Notes: generated by a model not told the origin, from the letters alone. 64,000 nucleotides of DNA from Kitasatospora cineracea (GCF_003751605.1 NZ_RJVJ01000002.1:1-64000), one strand, 5' to 3'; positions 26,834 to 35,286 are shown, counted from the stretch's first letter. Program-made: numbers and translations.

Positions 26834-26994
26834 AGCTGACGGCGGGTCGGTGCGGGGCGGGCGGCGGGCCGGTGCGGGGCGGGCGGCGGGCCGGCCGAGT
26901 GGCGGGGTGCGTCCGGCGGGGCCGTGCCGGGGCAGGGTCGGCTGCCCCATCGGGCAGTGTCGGCGGGTGCCGCGGGCCGCCCGGGGGCGGTGCA

Positions 26995-27022
26995 TTGACA
27001 CCCCAGTTTGGTCTAGTCCACT
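26995..27022 (+). promoter_or_regulatory. TTGACA plus DasR-like box upstream of the cluster
   Basis: TTGACA is at 26995-27000. At 27007-27022 the 16-mer TTTGGTCTAGTCCACT matches the known DasR-responsive consensus ACTGGTCTAGACCACT at 13 of 16 positions, including the GGTCTAG core. CTAG is rare in such genomes. DasR is the GntR-family repressor that links GlcNAc-derived sugar phosphates to antibiotic genes in Streptomyces. Function here is inferred. Confidence 0.55.
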
Positions 27023-27178
27023 GTGGTGAAACCAGGTCGTCCACGGTGCCGCCGAGACCCTCCGCCCCCGCCGGCGAGCCCGGCCGGGACGGCACGGCGG
27101 GCCGGTCAGGGCACCCTCTCCCCGCTCGACCGCCGGGCGCCGCAACGAATCTGACGATCAGACGGAGATTCCCACACC

Positions 27179-28483
27179 ATGCAACGAGTCTGCCTCGCCC
27201 TGCCCACCATGCGGGCCTGTCCCGGCACCATCGTGGACCTCGCCGAGGAGGCGGCCTACGCCGTCGAGACCTTCGGGGTCGAGGTCCACCTCCTCGTCCT
27301 GGACACCACCGTGGCCGCCGAGTTCGCCAAGAACGCGGACGCCGTGGCCGCGCTGGTGCCCGCGCCCGGCGTGTTCGTCCACCACCTCGGCAACGAGGCG
27401 CAGCACGCGTTCTTCCTCGACGTGGCGCGGCGCTCCGGCGGCACCGACCCCGGGCTGCTGCTCGACCTGATGCTGCCGCAGGACGTCGCGTACGGCTCCT
27501 GCGTCAACCGGGTCTTCCTGGGCGCGGCCGCGCTGGGCTGCACCTCGGCGCACCTGCGCAACGACGACTTCGACTACCAGGTGGTCGACGGCGCGAAGAT
27601 GTTCCCGATCCACCACGAGCTGCTGTCGCTGGGCAAGCCGGCCGGCGAGGCGGCGGCCGGGGTGGCCCGCTCCGAGCTGGACCCGGCGGACGCGGACAAG
27701 CCGGTGATGCTGGTCAGCGCCGCCTTCATGGGCGAACTCAACGTGGACATCGGCGAGATCAACGAGCTGGACCCGGAGGTGTACCGGGACCTGGTGCGGC
27801 TGTGGACCCCGCGGGTGTGGACCCGCGAGCAGCAGGACGAGATGGTCGAGATCTCCTTCAAGGGCGCCGAGCACGACTCGTTCGACGCGGCCGACTCGGT
27901 GCTCGGCGTGCCGGACATCTGGGACGTCTACATGTGCAACGTCGCCATCGACCACCGGGGTTACGAGGTGCTGCCGCTGGTGCCCTCGCTGCGCACCATC
28001 GGCGCCGACTACGCGCTGCTGCACGCCCTGGTGCACGCCAAGCTGCCCGCCGTCATCCACAAGCGGCACATCGTCAACTACTACACGCCCGAGCGCCGGA
28101 TCGGCGCCGGGTTCGTCTCGTACCAGCTGCGCTTCGTGAAGATGCTGCTCTCGATGCTGTACCTGTACCCGGTCTACGGGCAGATGATCGACCTGGGCAC
28201 CGGGCTGTTGGACGAGCGGCACGAGTTGCGGGTGGAGCCGATCCTCGGGCTGGTGCGCAGCACCGTCGACCTGGAGCGGGACACCAACGAGACCTGCCTG
28301 GACGAGGTGGACCGCCTCTACCGCAAGCTGGGCGGCAAGTACGCCGAGCTGGCGGACGTGGTGGCCGGGCAGCGGCAGCAGCTGCTGGACGAGGCCCGGG
28401 AGGACGCCGTGCGCTGGGCGGTGCTGATCGAGAACTGGGCGCCGATGGTGGCCGCGGCCCGCGAGCGGGGGCTCGCCGGGTGA
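27179..28483 (+). CDS. Conserved biosynthetic-cluster protein (probably DUF6271 family)
   Basis: This 434-aa soluble protein opens with RVCLALPTMRACPGTI and contains LLLDLMLPQDVAYGSCVNR, HLRNDDFDYQ, DKPVMLVSAAFMGELNVDI and IVNYYTPERR. I recall this pattern from an uncharacterised family found in actinomycete natural-product clusters, labelled DUF6271, but cannot verify the label. The RNDDFDYQ step resembles the acidic metal site of GT-A nucleotide-sugar enzymes, which would be consistent with a transferase; this is speculative. GGAG lies upstream of ATG 27179. Its stop overlaps the next gene's GTG start. Confidence 0.7.
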   Translation: MQRVCLALPTMRACPGTIVDLAEEAAYAVETFGVEVHLLVLDTTVAAEFAKNADAVAALVPAPGVFVHHLGNEAQHAFFLDVARRSGGTDPGLLLDLMLPQDVAYGSCVNRVFLGAAALGCTSAHLRNDDFDYQVVDGAKMFPIHHELLSLGKPAGEAAAGVARSELDPADADKPVMLVSAAFMGELNVDIGEINELDPEVYRDLVRLWTPRVWTREQQDEMVEISFKGAEHDSFDAADSVLGVPDIWDVYMCNVAIDHRGYEVLPLVPSLRTIGADYALLHALVHAKLPAVIHKRHIVNYYTPERRIGAGFVSYQLRFVKMLLSMLYLYPVYGQMIDLGTGLLDERHELRVEPILGLVRSTVDLERDTNETCLDEVDRLYRKLGGKYAELADVVAGQRQQLLDEAREDAVRWAVLIENWAPMVAAARERGLAG

Positions 28484-28983
28484 GCGGGGAGTTCCTGATC
28501 AGGCAGCTGGCCGACGGGGACTGGGACGCCGTGGTCGCGCTGGAGCACGACGCCTACGCGGCCGACGGTCTCTCCGAGGGCCGGGAGGCGCTGCAGTCCC
28601 GGGTCGCCTGCTCGCCGAAGACCTGTTACGTGCTGGAGCAGCGCGACACCGGGGCCGTCCGCGGCTACCTGCTGAGCCTGCCGTACCCGCCGCTGCGCTG
28701 CCCGGACCTCGCGGTGGCGGAGGGCGGGGCGTTCGACTCGGACAACCTGCACGTGCACGACCTGGTGCTGGCCGAGGAGTTGCGCGGCCGGGAGCTCGCC
28801 GCGGAGCTGATGGAGCACGCGCAGGCGCGGGCGGTGGAGGGCGGCTTCACGCAGGTCTCGATGGTCGCGGTGCGCGGCTCCGACATCCTGCTGCGCTTCT
28901 ACGGCTACCGCGCGCACCGGGAGGTGGCCGTGCCCGCGTCCTACGGGCGGCGGGCGGTCTACATGTCGAGGCCGGTGGGCTGA
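28480..28983 (+). CDS. GNAT family N-acetyltransferase
   Basis: This 167-aa GNAT protein has the acetyl-CoA binding region LHVHDLVLAEELRGRELAAELM (motif A, with the Q/RxxGxG/A loop seen as LRGREL) and a C-terminal FYGYRAHREV. It should acylate an amine, perhaps an intermediate, the final product for self-protection, or an amino sugar. The GTG start overlaps the previous stop as GTGA, so it is translated with the DUF6271-like gene. Confidence 0.8.
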   Translation: MSGEFLIRQLADGDWDAVVALEHDAYAADGLSEGREALQSRVACSPKTCYVLEQRDTGAVRGYLLSLPYPPLRCPDLAVAEGGAFDSDNLHVHDLVLAEELRGRELAAELMEHAQARAVEGGFTQVSMVAVRGSDILLRFYGYRAHREVAVPASYGRRAVYMSRPVG

Positions 28984-28999
28984 CGGGGCGTCGATGATG

Positions 29000-29035
29000 T
29001 CGGGCCCGACCGGAGTGGCTGCCGGTCGGGCCCGA
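29000..29035. terminator. Bidirectional terminator hairpin
   Basis: A perfect 14-bp stem, TCGGGCCCGACCGG (29000-29013) with its complement at 29022-29035, and an 8-nt loop. It lies between the ends of two convergent genes. Confidence 0.85.
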
Positions 29036-29057
29036 TGTGTTTGCGTAGCAGGGGGGT

Positions 29058-29765
29058 TCAGGCGGTCCAGGTGCGGTGGCGGACGGTGAAGGGGCGGTCG
29101 GTGTCGGCTGCGACCGCGGCCCGGAACGGGCCGGGCACCGGGACGTCGGCCAGCCAGAGCGGGCCGGGGCCGAGCGGGGCCGCGTCGGCCAGCCGCAGCG
29201 GGGAGGGGCCGGCCAGCGGGAGGCCGAGTCCCTGGGCGAGCCGGCCGCCGTGCACCTTGACGCAGGCTTCGCGGCGGCACCACAGGCGGGTGAAGCGGTC
29301 GGCGCCGTCGGCGGGGGTCGGGGCGTCCAGGACGAGGGCGGCGTCGGCGGCCGGGAAGTGGCGGCGGGCGATCCGCTCGCCGACGCCGGGCCGGGCCAGC
29401 TGTTCGACGTCCGCGCCGACCCGGCGTCCGACGGCGAGGGCCAGCAGCGCGAGCGCCCCCGAGCCGGACCAGTTGACCTGGAGCGGTTCGGCGGCCGGGG
29501 GGAGGGCGGGGGCGGGCTTGCCGTGCGGGCCGTAGTGCCACACCAGGTCGGCGGGCGCGAGGGCGAGCCGTTCGGCGACCAGCAGCCGGACGGCGCCCCG
29601 GGCCACGGCGAACCGCCCGCCCTCGACCGGGTCGTGGGCCCGGTCGGCCCGCTCCCGCTCCCCGGGGTCGAGCAGGCCGTACAGGTGGTGGACGACGTCC
29701 GGGGGCTGGTCGGTGGGGATGCTCCAGGCGTCGATGACGTCGGCTTCCGGCCCGGCGGCGTTCAC
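29058..29765 (-). CDS. 4'-phosphopantetheinyl transferase (Sfp type)
   Basis: The 235-aa enzyme would attach phosphopantetheine to the carrier proteins of this cluster. The metal-binding GADVEQL motif and the late WCRREACVKVHGG motif, which corresponds to WxxKEA, are present. Two positions are unusual: the segment that normally reads NLSHS is NWSGSG, so the conserved histidine is absent, and the KEA lysine is arginine (REA). It may have relaxed or narrowed specificity. The GTG start overlaps the upstream stop as GTGA. It is the last gene of a leftward operon with two KAS III-like genes and an ACP. Confidence 0.82.
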   Translation of the reverse strand: MNAAGPEADVIDAWSIPTDQPPDVVHHLYGLLDPGERERADRAHDPVEGGRFAVARGAVRLLVAERLALAPADLVWHYGPHGKPAPALPPAAEPLQVNWSGSGALALLALAVGRRVGADVEQLARPGVGERIARRHFPAADAALVLDAPTPADGADRFTRLWCRREACVKVHGGRLAQGLGLPLAGPSPLRLADAAPLGPGPLWLADVPVPGPFRAAVAADTDRPFTVRHRTWTA

Positions 29766-30556
29766 GGCAGGGTGAGGGTGCTGAGCCGGCCCAGGCGCCG
29801 GTCGTGGTCGGCGACCAGCAGCGGGCCGTCGCCGGGGAGGCGGTCGGCGAGCAGGCTCCAGACGCCGGTGAACGGCTGTCCGGGGCGGGCCGCCCCGGCG
29901 CCTTCGGGGCTGCCGGCCAGGTCCGCGGCGAGCAGCAGCCCGGCGCCGGGCCCGAGCCGGCGGTGCTCCTCGCGGACCGCGCGCAGTGCCTGCGCGCCGT
30001 CCGGCTGGGCCTGCTGGCGGACCCGCATCCCCTCCCCCGGGGCCTCCTCGCAGACCAGCACGACGGCGCGGTGCTCGGCGGGCAGTTCGACGGGCGCGGC
30101 GGGCCGGTGGTGCAGGGCGCTCTGCTCGGCGAGCACGACCACGGCCCGCCGGCAGCCGCCGGTGCGGTGGTGGGCGGCGGCGATCCGCAGCGCGGCGAAG
30201 GCGGTGGCGCTGCCCTGGTCGCAGACGGCGAAGGCGGTCGGCTGCCCGGGGCAGTGGCGGCTGAGCCGGAGCGAGGCGGGGGCGGCGGGCCGGACGTCCG
30301 GGGAGGAGAAGGCGAGGATCAGCAGGTCCGCGGGTTCGCCCCCGGGCAGGGCCCGTTCGAGCAGGCCGGCGGCCATCTCGGCGTAGTCGTGCCCGGCGCC
30401 CTCGGCCAGCAGGTCCTCGCGCAGCGGCAGGCCGTACGGGCGGACCAGGTCGGCGGTGAAGGTGCGCAGGTCGGGGTGGAGCGAGGCGGCGGAGCGGCCG
30501 TCGATTCCGGCGGCGACCGCCCTGGTCACGCGCAGGCCGCGGGTCTCGGCGGGCAT
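29762..30556 (-). CDS. KAS III-like protein, degenerate
   Basis: The 264-aa product has the shape of a shortened thiolase-fold protein. A strand LLILAFSSPDVRPAAPAS is followed by AFAVCDQGSATAFAALRIAA, which corresponds to the nucleophile-elbow helix of FabH-type enzymes. The alignment leaves no clear catalytic cysteine at the elbow (GSATAF), and the C-terminal half is shorter than the usual 320-340 aa with no clear His-Asn pair. It may be a partner subunit of the complete KAS III encoded upstream in the same operon, or an acyltransferase. It lies 4 bp after the ACP gene. Confidence 0.6.
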   Translation of the reverse strand: MPAETRGLRVTRAVAAGIDGRSAASLHPDLRTFTADLVRPYGLPLREDLLAEGAGHDYAEMAAGLLERALPGGEPADLLILAFSSPDVRPAAPASLRLSRHCPGQPTAFAVCDQGSATAFAALRIAAAHHRTGGCRRAVVVLAEQSALHHRPAAPVELPAEHRAVVLVCEEAPGEGMRVRQQAQPDGAQALRAVREEHRRLGPGAGLLLAADLAGSPEGAGAARPGQPFTGVWSLLADRLPGDGPLLVADHDRRLGRLSTLTLP

Positions 30557-30560
30557 CGGG

Positions 30561-30863
30561 TCAGTCCTCGTCGGCGTGGTGTCCGACGACGTAGTCGGTG
30601 AGGCTGTCGACGGTGCGGACGTCGTCGATGACGAGGTGTTCGACGTCGACCTGGATGGCGAGCGTCTCCTCGATGTCCAGGACCAGTTCGACGATGCCGG
30701 AGGAGGTGAGGCCGTAGTCGTCGAAGAAGCAGGCGTTCTCCGGGATGTCGGCGAGTTCGACGCCCAGGATGCGGGGCAGGACCTCCTCGATGCCGCGCCG
30801 GATGCGCTCGCGCACCTCGGGGTCGGCCGTCGGTTCGCTCGCGGGCAGGGTGGTTTCTGACAT
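30561..30863 (-). CDS. Acyl carrier protein
   Basis: This is a 100-aa carrier protein. The sequence FFDDYGLTSSGIVELVLDIE matches the ACP helix II region, with the phosphopantetheine serine in GLTSSG, where the usual DSL reads TSS. Acidic surface residues and length are typical. It sits between a KAS III and a KAS III-like gene and probably holds the starter or the product of the condensation. Confidence 0.87.
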   Translation of the reverse strand: MSETTLPASEPTADPEVRERIRRGIEEVLPRILGVELADIPENACFFDDYGLTSSGIVELVLDIEETLAIQVDVEHLVIDDVRTVDSLTDYVVGHHADED

Positions 30864-30899
30864 GGGTGGACCGTCCAGGGGTGGGTGGGAGGCGGCGCG

Positions 30900-31832
30900 T
30901 CAGTGCCGCAGGACCATGGCCGCGAAGGTGGCGCCGATGCCGGCGGCGGCGATCAGGTAGTGGTCGCCGGGCCGGAGCGCTCCGCCGGTGGTGGCGGTGC
31001 GGAGGTTGACGAAGGCGTCGGCGGCGAAACTGTGGCCGACCGCGGCCACGTTCTCCAGGACCACCTGCTCGACAGGGTAGCCGAGTTGGCGGCAGGTCAT
31101 CCGCCAGGAGGCCTGGTTGACGTTGTGCGGGAGCAGCAGCGCGATGTCGGAGAGGTCCAGACCTGCCTGGTCGAGCGCGGCCTCGACCGCCTCGGCCAGG
31201 GCGGGCTGGTACTCCCGCTGGTAGCGGACCATCAGGTCCGGGTCCTCGGCGGGTCGGCCGTAGAACTCGGGGCGCTGGCGGACCGCGTAGGAGAGCACCC
31301 GGTTGCGGTCGCCGTCGGGGCTGACCAGGCAGGCGGTCGCGGCCTCGGCGAAGATCGTGGTCTCGGGCAGCAGTTGGGCGTCCCGGGTGAAGGTCTTCTC
31401 CCCGGCCAGCACCAGGGCCAGCGCCGACGGGTCGCCGTCGTCGGCCAGCAGCCGCCCGGCCAGGTCGATGGCCAGCAGGGAGGCGGCGCAGGCCTGTTGG
31501 GTGACGGTGAACGCGTCGGCGTGGGTGAGGCCGAAGCGTTCCTGGAGCTGGTGCAGGGGGTTGAGCGGGTAGGGCACGGCGACCGGCGTGTTGCGGGCGT
31601 GCAGCAGGTACCGGATCCGGTGTTCGTTGCCGCGCAGTTCGGGCAGGGCCCGGACGGCGGCGTCCAGCAGGTCGAGCAGCGTCCCGTCCGGGTCCAGGCG
31701 CACCTGGTCCAGGCCGTGGAAGCGGCGGAAGAGTCGGAGTTGACGTGGGGTAAGGCCGATCCTGGCGCCCACGTCCTCGATCGGTTCGAGTCGCGGGGGG
31801 AGGTGGACGGCCACTGCCTCCAGTGCGGTCAC
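30900..31832 (-). CDS. 3-oxoacyl-ACP synthase III family (KAS III)
   Basis: This 310-aa thiolase-fold condensing enzyme or acyltransferase has catalytic cysteine C115 in TQQACAASLL and H236 in LLPHNVNQ. The third residue, asparagine in FabH (GNTS), is H267 here (VGHSFAAD), giving C-H-H instead of C-H-N. KAS III relatives in antibiotic clusters with changed triads often transfer acyl groups from ACP to other acceptors instead of elongating. The GTG start at 31832 is chosen by homology; the ribosome-binding site is weak. It begins the leftward operon and is divergent from the next ACP-like gene. Confidence 0.85.
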   Translation of the reverse strand: MTALEAVAVHLPPRLEPIEDVGARIGLTPRQLRLFRRFHGLDQVRLDPDGTLLDLLDAAVRALPELRGNEHRIRYLLHARNTPVAVPYPLNPLHQLQERFGLTHADAFTVTQQACAASLLAIDLAGRLLADDGDPSALALVLAGEKTFTRDAQLLPETTIFAEAATACLVSPDGDRNRVLSYAVRQRPEFYGRPAEDPDLMVRYQREYQPALAEAVEAALDQAGLDLSDIALLLPHNVNQASWRMTCRQLGYPVEQVVLENVAAVGHSFAADAFVNLRTATTGGALRPGDHYLIAAAGIGATFAAMVLRH

Positions 31833-31845
31833 CCCGGTTAGTATT

Positions 31846-31860
31846 CCCACGCTCCGTGGG
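31846..31860. promoter_or_regulatory. Small dyad CCCAC-N5-GTGGG in a divergent promoter
   Basis: A perfect 5-bp inverted repeat lies in the 98-bp gap between the divergent KAS III and carrier-like genes, 14 bp from the KAS III start. It could be an operator, for example for the SARP or LuxR protein. The evidence is weak. Confidence 0.3.
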
Positions 31861-31930
31861 TCGCACAAGCGATCACCGATCCGGAGCCTTCTCCCTCACC
31901 CCGTTGCCGTCGAGCCGGTGGAGCCTTCCG

Positions 31931-32248
31931 ATGACTGATTCCCAGCCTTCCTTCGTGTACCCAGAAACCGCCTCCGGGCTGCCTTCCGGGCCGCCCGCCG
32001 CCCTGGACCCGGGGTTGCTGGCCGCGCTGGCGGAGGCCGCCGACGCTCTGCCCGATTGGGCAGAGTCGCTCGCCCCCGCGGACCGACTCGACGGCGATCT
32101 CGCCCTGGACGAGAGCGAGTTCGCGGTGCTGGACGTGCTGCTGCGGGAGCGCTTCGGCGCCGACCTGGGCGCGCTGCGGGCCGGCCTGGACGTGGCCGGA
32201 CTGGCCGCGCTGACCGTCGGCGACCTGGCGGAGCTGGTGCGCCGGTGA
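31931..32248 (+). CDS. Carrier-protein-like protein lacking a clear phosphopantetheine serine
   Basis: This 105-aa protein has an ACP-like C-terminal half: LDGDLALDESEFAVLDVLLR, RFGADL and LTVGDLAELV align with helices II to IV. The position after LxLD, normally the modified serine, is glutamate, with a serine one residue later, so modification is uncertain. The first 40 residues are proline-rich. The ATG at 31931 is chosen over an upstream ATG because homology starts later. Its stop overlaps the glycosyltransferase start. Confidence 0.65.
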   Translation: MTDSQPSFVYPETASGLPSGPPAALDPGLLAALAEAADALPDWAESLAPADRLDGDLALDESEFAVLDVLLRERFGADLGALRAGLDVAGLAALTVGDLAELVRR

Positions 32249-33405
32249 GCCGCTTCCTGCTGGTGGTGCCCCCGCTGGCCGGGCACGTCAACCCGGCGGC
32301 CGGGATCGCGGCGGAGCTGGCCGCGCGCGGCCACCAGGTCGCCTGGACCGGCACCGAGACGATGCTGCGGCCGCTGCTCGGCCCGGACGCCCGGATCTTC
32401 GGCACCGGCAACCGGATGTTCCGGGCGATGGGCGGCCACGGCCTGGCCTCGCTGCGCTCGCTCTGGGAGGGCTTCGTCGTCCCGTACGCCAGGTTCACCC
32501 TGAAGCCGCTGGACGCGGTGGTGCGGGAGTTCCGGCCGGACGCGCTGCTGGTGGACCAGCACACCCCGGCGGGCGCGCTGGTCGCGCACCGGTACGGGCT
32601 GCCGTGGGCGACGCTGGCGCCGGGGGCGATGGAGCTGGGCCGCCCGTACCGGCACCTGCCGCGGGTCGAGGCGTGGACGGCGGGGCTGCTGGCCGGGCTG
32701 TGGGAGCGGGCCGGGCTGCCCGCCGGGGAGTTCACCGACCCGCGCCTGTCGCCGCACCTGGTGCTGGCCACCTCCGGGCGGGCGCTGCTCGGCGAGCTGC
32801 CGCCGCTGCCGCAACTCGCCGCGGTGGGGCCGGTGCTGACGGCGCGGGCGGCGGATCCGGCGTTCCCGTGGGAGCGGCTGGCGGCCGGGCGGCGCACCGT
32901 GCTGGTCACCATGGGGACGATGTCGGACACGGTCGGCGCGGACTTCCTGCACCGCACCGTCGGGGCGCTGGCGCGGCTCGGCGGGGACGGCGTGCAGGCG
33001 GTGGTCGCGGCGTCCCGCGGGGCGCTGCCGGCTGCCCTTCCGGACTCCGTCACGGTGGTCGATCGGGCACCCGTGCTGGAGTTGCTGTCCACGGGCCGCT
33101 TGGACGCGGTGCTCTGCCATGGTGGGATGAACACCGTGGTCGAGTCGCTGGCGCACGGTGTCCCCGTGCTGGCGGCGCCGATCCGCAACGACCAGCCGTT
33201 CGTGGCGCAGCGGGTCGTGGAGGCCGGGGCCGGCCTCCGGGTCCCGTTCGCCCGGGTCAGTCCGCCGGTGATCGCCGAGCGGCTCCGGCGGGTGCTCGAC
33301 GAGCCCTCCCACCGGGCGGCCGCCGAGTCGATCGGTCGTCAACTGCTGTCCGGCGGCGGGGCGTTGACCGCCGCCGACCGGATGGAAGCGCTGGTCGCCC
33401 CCTGA
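32245..33405 (+). CDS. GT1 (MGT-type) glycosyltransferase
   Basis: This 386-aa GT-B glycosyltransferase belongs to the macrolide glycosyltransferase group. The N-terminal Rossmann start is LLVVPPLAGHVNPAAGIAAE, with the catalytic histidine in GHVNP. The donor-site region is LDAVLCHGGMNTVVESLAHG, followed by VPVLAAPIRNDQPFVAQ. It would add a sugar to the product for tailoring, export or self-protection. No deoxysugar genes are in the window, so a common NDP-sugar is likely. The GTG start overlaps the previous stop as GTGA. Confidence 0.9.
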   Translation: MSRFLLVVPPLAGHVNPAAGIAAELAARGHQVAWTGTETMLRPLLGPDARIFGTGNRMFRAMGGHGLASLRSLWEGFVVPYARFTLKPLDAVVREFRPDALLVDQHTPAGALVAHRYGLPWATLAPGAMELGRPYRHLPRVEAWTAGLLAGLWERAGLPAGEFTDPRLSPHLVLATSGRALLGELPPLPQLAAVGPVLTARAADPAFPWERLAAGRRTVLVTMGTMSDTVGADFLHRTVGALARLGGDGVQAVVAASRGALPAALPDSVTVVDRAPVLELLSTGRLDAVLCHGGMNTVVESLAHGVPVLAAPIRNDQPFVAQRVVEAGAGLRVPFARVSPPVIAERLRRVLDEPSHRAAAESIGRQLLSGGGALTAADRMEALVAP

Positions 33406-33419
33406 TACCGCCTCGCGCC

Positions 33420-33450
33420 GCCAACCCCCTTCGCCTGCAAGGGGGTTGGC
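33420..33450. terminator. Perfect 12-bp hairpin between GT and ABC transporter genes
   Basis: GCCAACCCCCTT (33420-33431) pairs with AAGGGGGTTGGC (33439-33450) around a 7-nt loop. Having no T-run, it may be a terminator, an attenuator or an mRNA stabiliser. It sits 14 bp after the glycosyltransferase stop. Confidence 0.7.
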
Positions 33451-33491
33451 CGCGCGAGCCCCCGCACCCCATCCCAGCCCGGGAGTTCTGG

Positions 33492-34445
33492 TTGATCGAG
33501 ACCAAGGGACTTCGCAAGTCCTACCCGTCCGGAAAGCACGGCCGCACCGTCGTCGACGCCGTCCGCGGCATCGACCTGGACGTCCAGGCCGGTGAGATCT
33601 TCGGCTTCCTCGGCCCCAACGGCGCCGGGAAGACCACCACCCTGCGCATGCTCGCCACGCTCATCCGCCCGGACGGCGGCGAAGCCCTGATCGCCGGCGC
33701 CGACCTGCTGGCCGACCCGGCCGGGGTCCGCCGCCGGATCGGCTACGTCGCCCAGGGCGGCGGCACCGCCGACGCGGTCACCGGGCGGGAGGAGCTGGTC
33801 ATGCAGGCCCGGATGTACGGCGCCCGCAAGGCCGAGGCCCTGCAGCAGGCCGCGGACGCCCTGAAGGCGTTCGACCTGACCGAGTTCGCCGACCGCCACT
33901 GCAGCACCTACTCCGGCGGCCAGCGCCGCCGGGTGGACATCGCCCTCGGGGTGATCCACTCCCCGAAGGTGCTGTTCCTCGACGAGCCGACGGTCGGCCT
34001 CGACCCGGCCAGCCGCGGCCAGGTGTGGGCCGAGATCAAGCGGCTGCGCACCGAGGGCATGACGGTGGTGGTGACCACCCACTACCTGGACGAGGCCGAC
34101 GCGCTCTGCGACCGGGTCGCCATCGTCGACCACGGGCAGGTCGTGGTCGAGGGCACGCCCGAGGCGCTCAAGCGCGAGATCTCCGGCGACGTGGTGCTGC
34201 TCGGCCTCACCGCCGGGGACGCCGGACCCGCGGCCGACGCCCTGCGCGGGCAGCCCTCCCTGCACCGGCTGGAGCCGGGCGAGGACGGCCTGCGGCTCTA
34301 CCTGGACGACGGCGCGGCGGCGATCCCGCAACTGCTGAGCGTCCTGAACGGGGCGGGCATCGTCCCCGGGACGGTGCAGCTCCAGCGGCCGAGCCTGGAC
34401 GACGTGTTCCTGGCCCGCACCGGCCGCTCCATCGAACAGTCCTGA
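33492..34445 (+). CDS. ABC transporter ATP-binding protein (DrrA type)
   Basis: The 317-aa ATPase of an antibiotic exporter has Walker A GPNGAGKTT near residue 39, signature YSGGQRRRVDIA near residue 140, Walker B VLFLDEPTVGLD and switch histidine VVVTTHYLDE. A C-terminal extension of about 75 residues is typical of DrrA proteins. The TTG start at 33492 has GGGAG 6 nt upstream and places the KSYPSG strand where it should be. It works with the permease encoded 24 bp downstream, probably exporting the cluster's product. Confidence 0.92.
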   Translation: MIETKGLRKSYPSGKHGRTVVDAVRGIDLDVQAGEIFGFLGPNGAGKTTTLRMLATLIRPDGGEALIAGADLLADPAGVRRRIGYVAQGGGTADAVTGREELVMQARMYGARKAEALQQAADALKAFDLTEFADRHCSTYSGGQRRRVDIALGVIHSPKVLFLDEPTVGLDPASRGQVWAEIKRLRTEGMTVVVTTHYLDEADALCDRVAIVDHGQVVVEGTPEALKREISGDVVLLGLTAGDAGPAADALRGQPSLHRLEPGEDGLRLYLDDGAAAIPQLLSVLNGAGIVPGTVQLQRPSLDDVFLARTGRSIEQS

Positions 34446-34469
34446 CGAGAAACCCCTGGGGTCCCTTCC

Positions 34470-35234
34470 GTGAAGCTCGCCCGTGACACCTGGCTGGTCT
34501 TCCAGCGGCAAGTGCTGCTGATGTGGCGCACACCGATCTGGATCGTGATCGGCATCACCCAGCCGGTCTTCTACCTGCTGCTGTTCGCCCCGCTGCTGAA
34601 GCAGGTGCTGGGGCCGATGGGCGCCACCAGCTACGCCGAGGCGTACCAGATCTACGTCCCCGGCCTGCTGGCGGTGCTCTGCATCTTCGGCGGCCTCTTC
34701 ACCGGCTTCAGCCTGCTCGGCGAGCTGAAGGCCGGCATCATCGAGCGCTCCCGGGTGACCCCGGTCAGCCGGCTCGCCCTGCTGCTCGGGCGGGCGCTGC
34801 GCGAGACGCTCGGCCTGCTCGTCCAGGCGGTCATCATCACCCTGGTCGCGCTGCCGTTCGGCCTGCGGGTCGACCCGGCGAGCCTGCTGCTGGCGTACGT
34901 GCTGCTCGGTCTGCTGGCGCTGATGACCTCGGCCATCTCGTACGGCATCGCCCTGGCGCTGCCCAACGACGCCGCGATGGCGCCGGTGGTGAACACCATC
35001 GCCCAGCCGATCGGCCTGCTCTCCGGGACGCTGCTGCCGATGGCGCTGGCGCCGATGTGGCTGCAGCGGGCGGCGGAGTGGAACCCCTTCTACTGGGCGG
35101 TCGAGGGCATGCGGGCGCTGTTCTCCGGGCACCCCGGGGACAGCGTGGTCTGGCAGGGGCTGCTGATCGTCGCGGTGCTGACGACCGCGGCGGTGTTCTA
35201 CTCGGCCCGGCTGTTCTCGGCCCGGATCCGGTAG
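34470..35234 (+). CDS. ABC-2 type permease (DrrB type)
   Basis: The 254-aa membrane protein has about six hydrophobic segments (starting with IWIVIGITQPVFYLLLFAPL) and the conserved PxS/PxW-type ending WLQRAAEWNPFYWAVEGMR. It forms the channel of the exporter whose ATPase is the upstream gene. The start is GTG 34470. Confidence 0.92.
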   Translation: MKLARDTWLVFQRQVLLMWRTPIWIVIGITQPVFYLLLFAPLLKQVLGPMGATSYAEAYQIYVPGLLAVLCIFGGLFTGFSLLGELKAGIIERSRVTPVSRLALLLGRALRETLGLLVQAVIITLVALPFGLRVDPASLLLAYVLLGLLALMTSAISYGIALALPNDAAMAPVVNTIAQPIGLLSGTLLPMALAPMWLQRAAEWNPFYWAVEGMRALFSGHPGDSVVWQGLLIVAVLTTAAVFYSARLFSARIR

Positions 35235-35248
35235 CCGTACCGGGGGGA

Positions 35249-35285
35249 GCGGGGGGAGGGGCTGCGGCCGCTCCCCCCGCCTTTT
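35249..35285 (+). terminator. Rho-independent terminator after the exporter operon
   Basis: A 10-bp stem, GCGGGGGGAG (35249-35258) with CTCCCCCCGC (35271-35280), is followed by CTTTTG. It ends the rightward GT-exporter transcript. Confidence 0.8.
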
Positions 35286-35286
35286 G

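Larger units (their letters stand above)
26361..27178. other. Long intergenic region before the cluster's first biosynthetic gene
   Basis: The 818 bp contain, in order, an interspersed hairpin repeat (26366-26425), an AT-richer block (about 26470-26730) with no gene, a 20-bp G-rich tandem array (26761-26833) followed by two 22-bp GC repeats, and a promoter-like TTGACA with a DasR-like box (26995-27022). No open frame here has a ribosome-binding site and plausible protein content. Confidence 0.7.
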
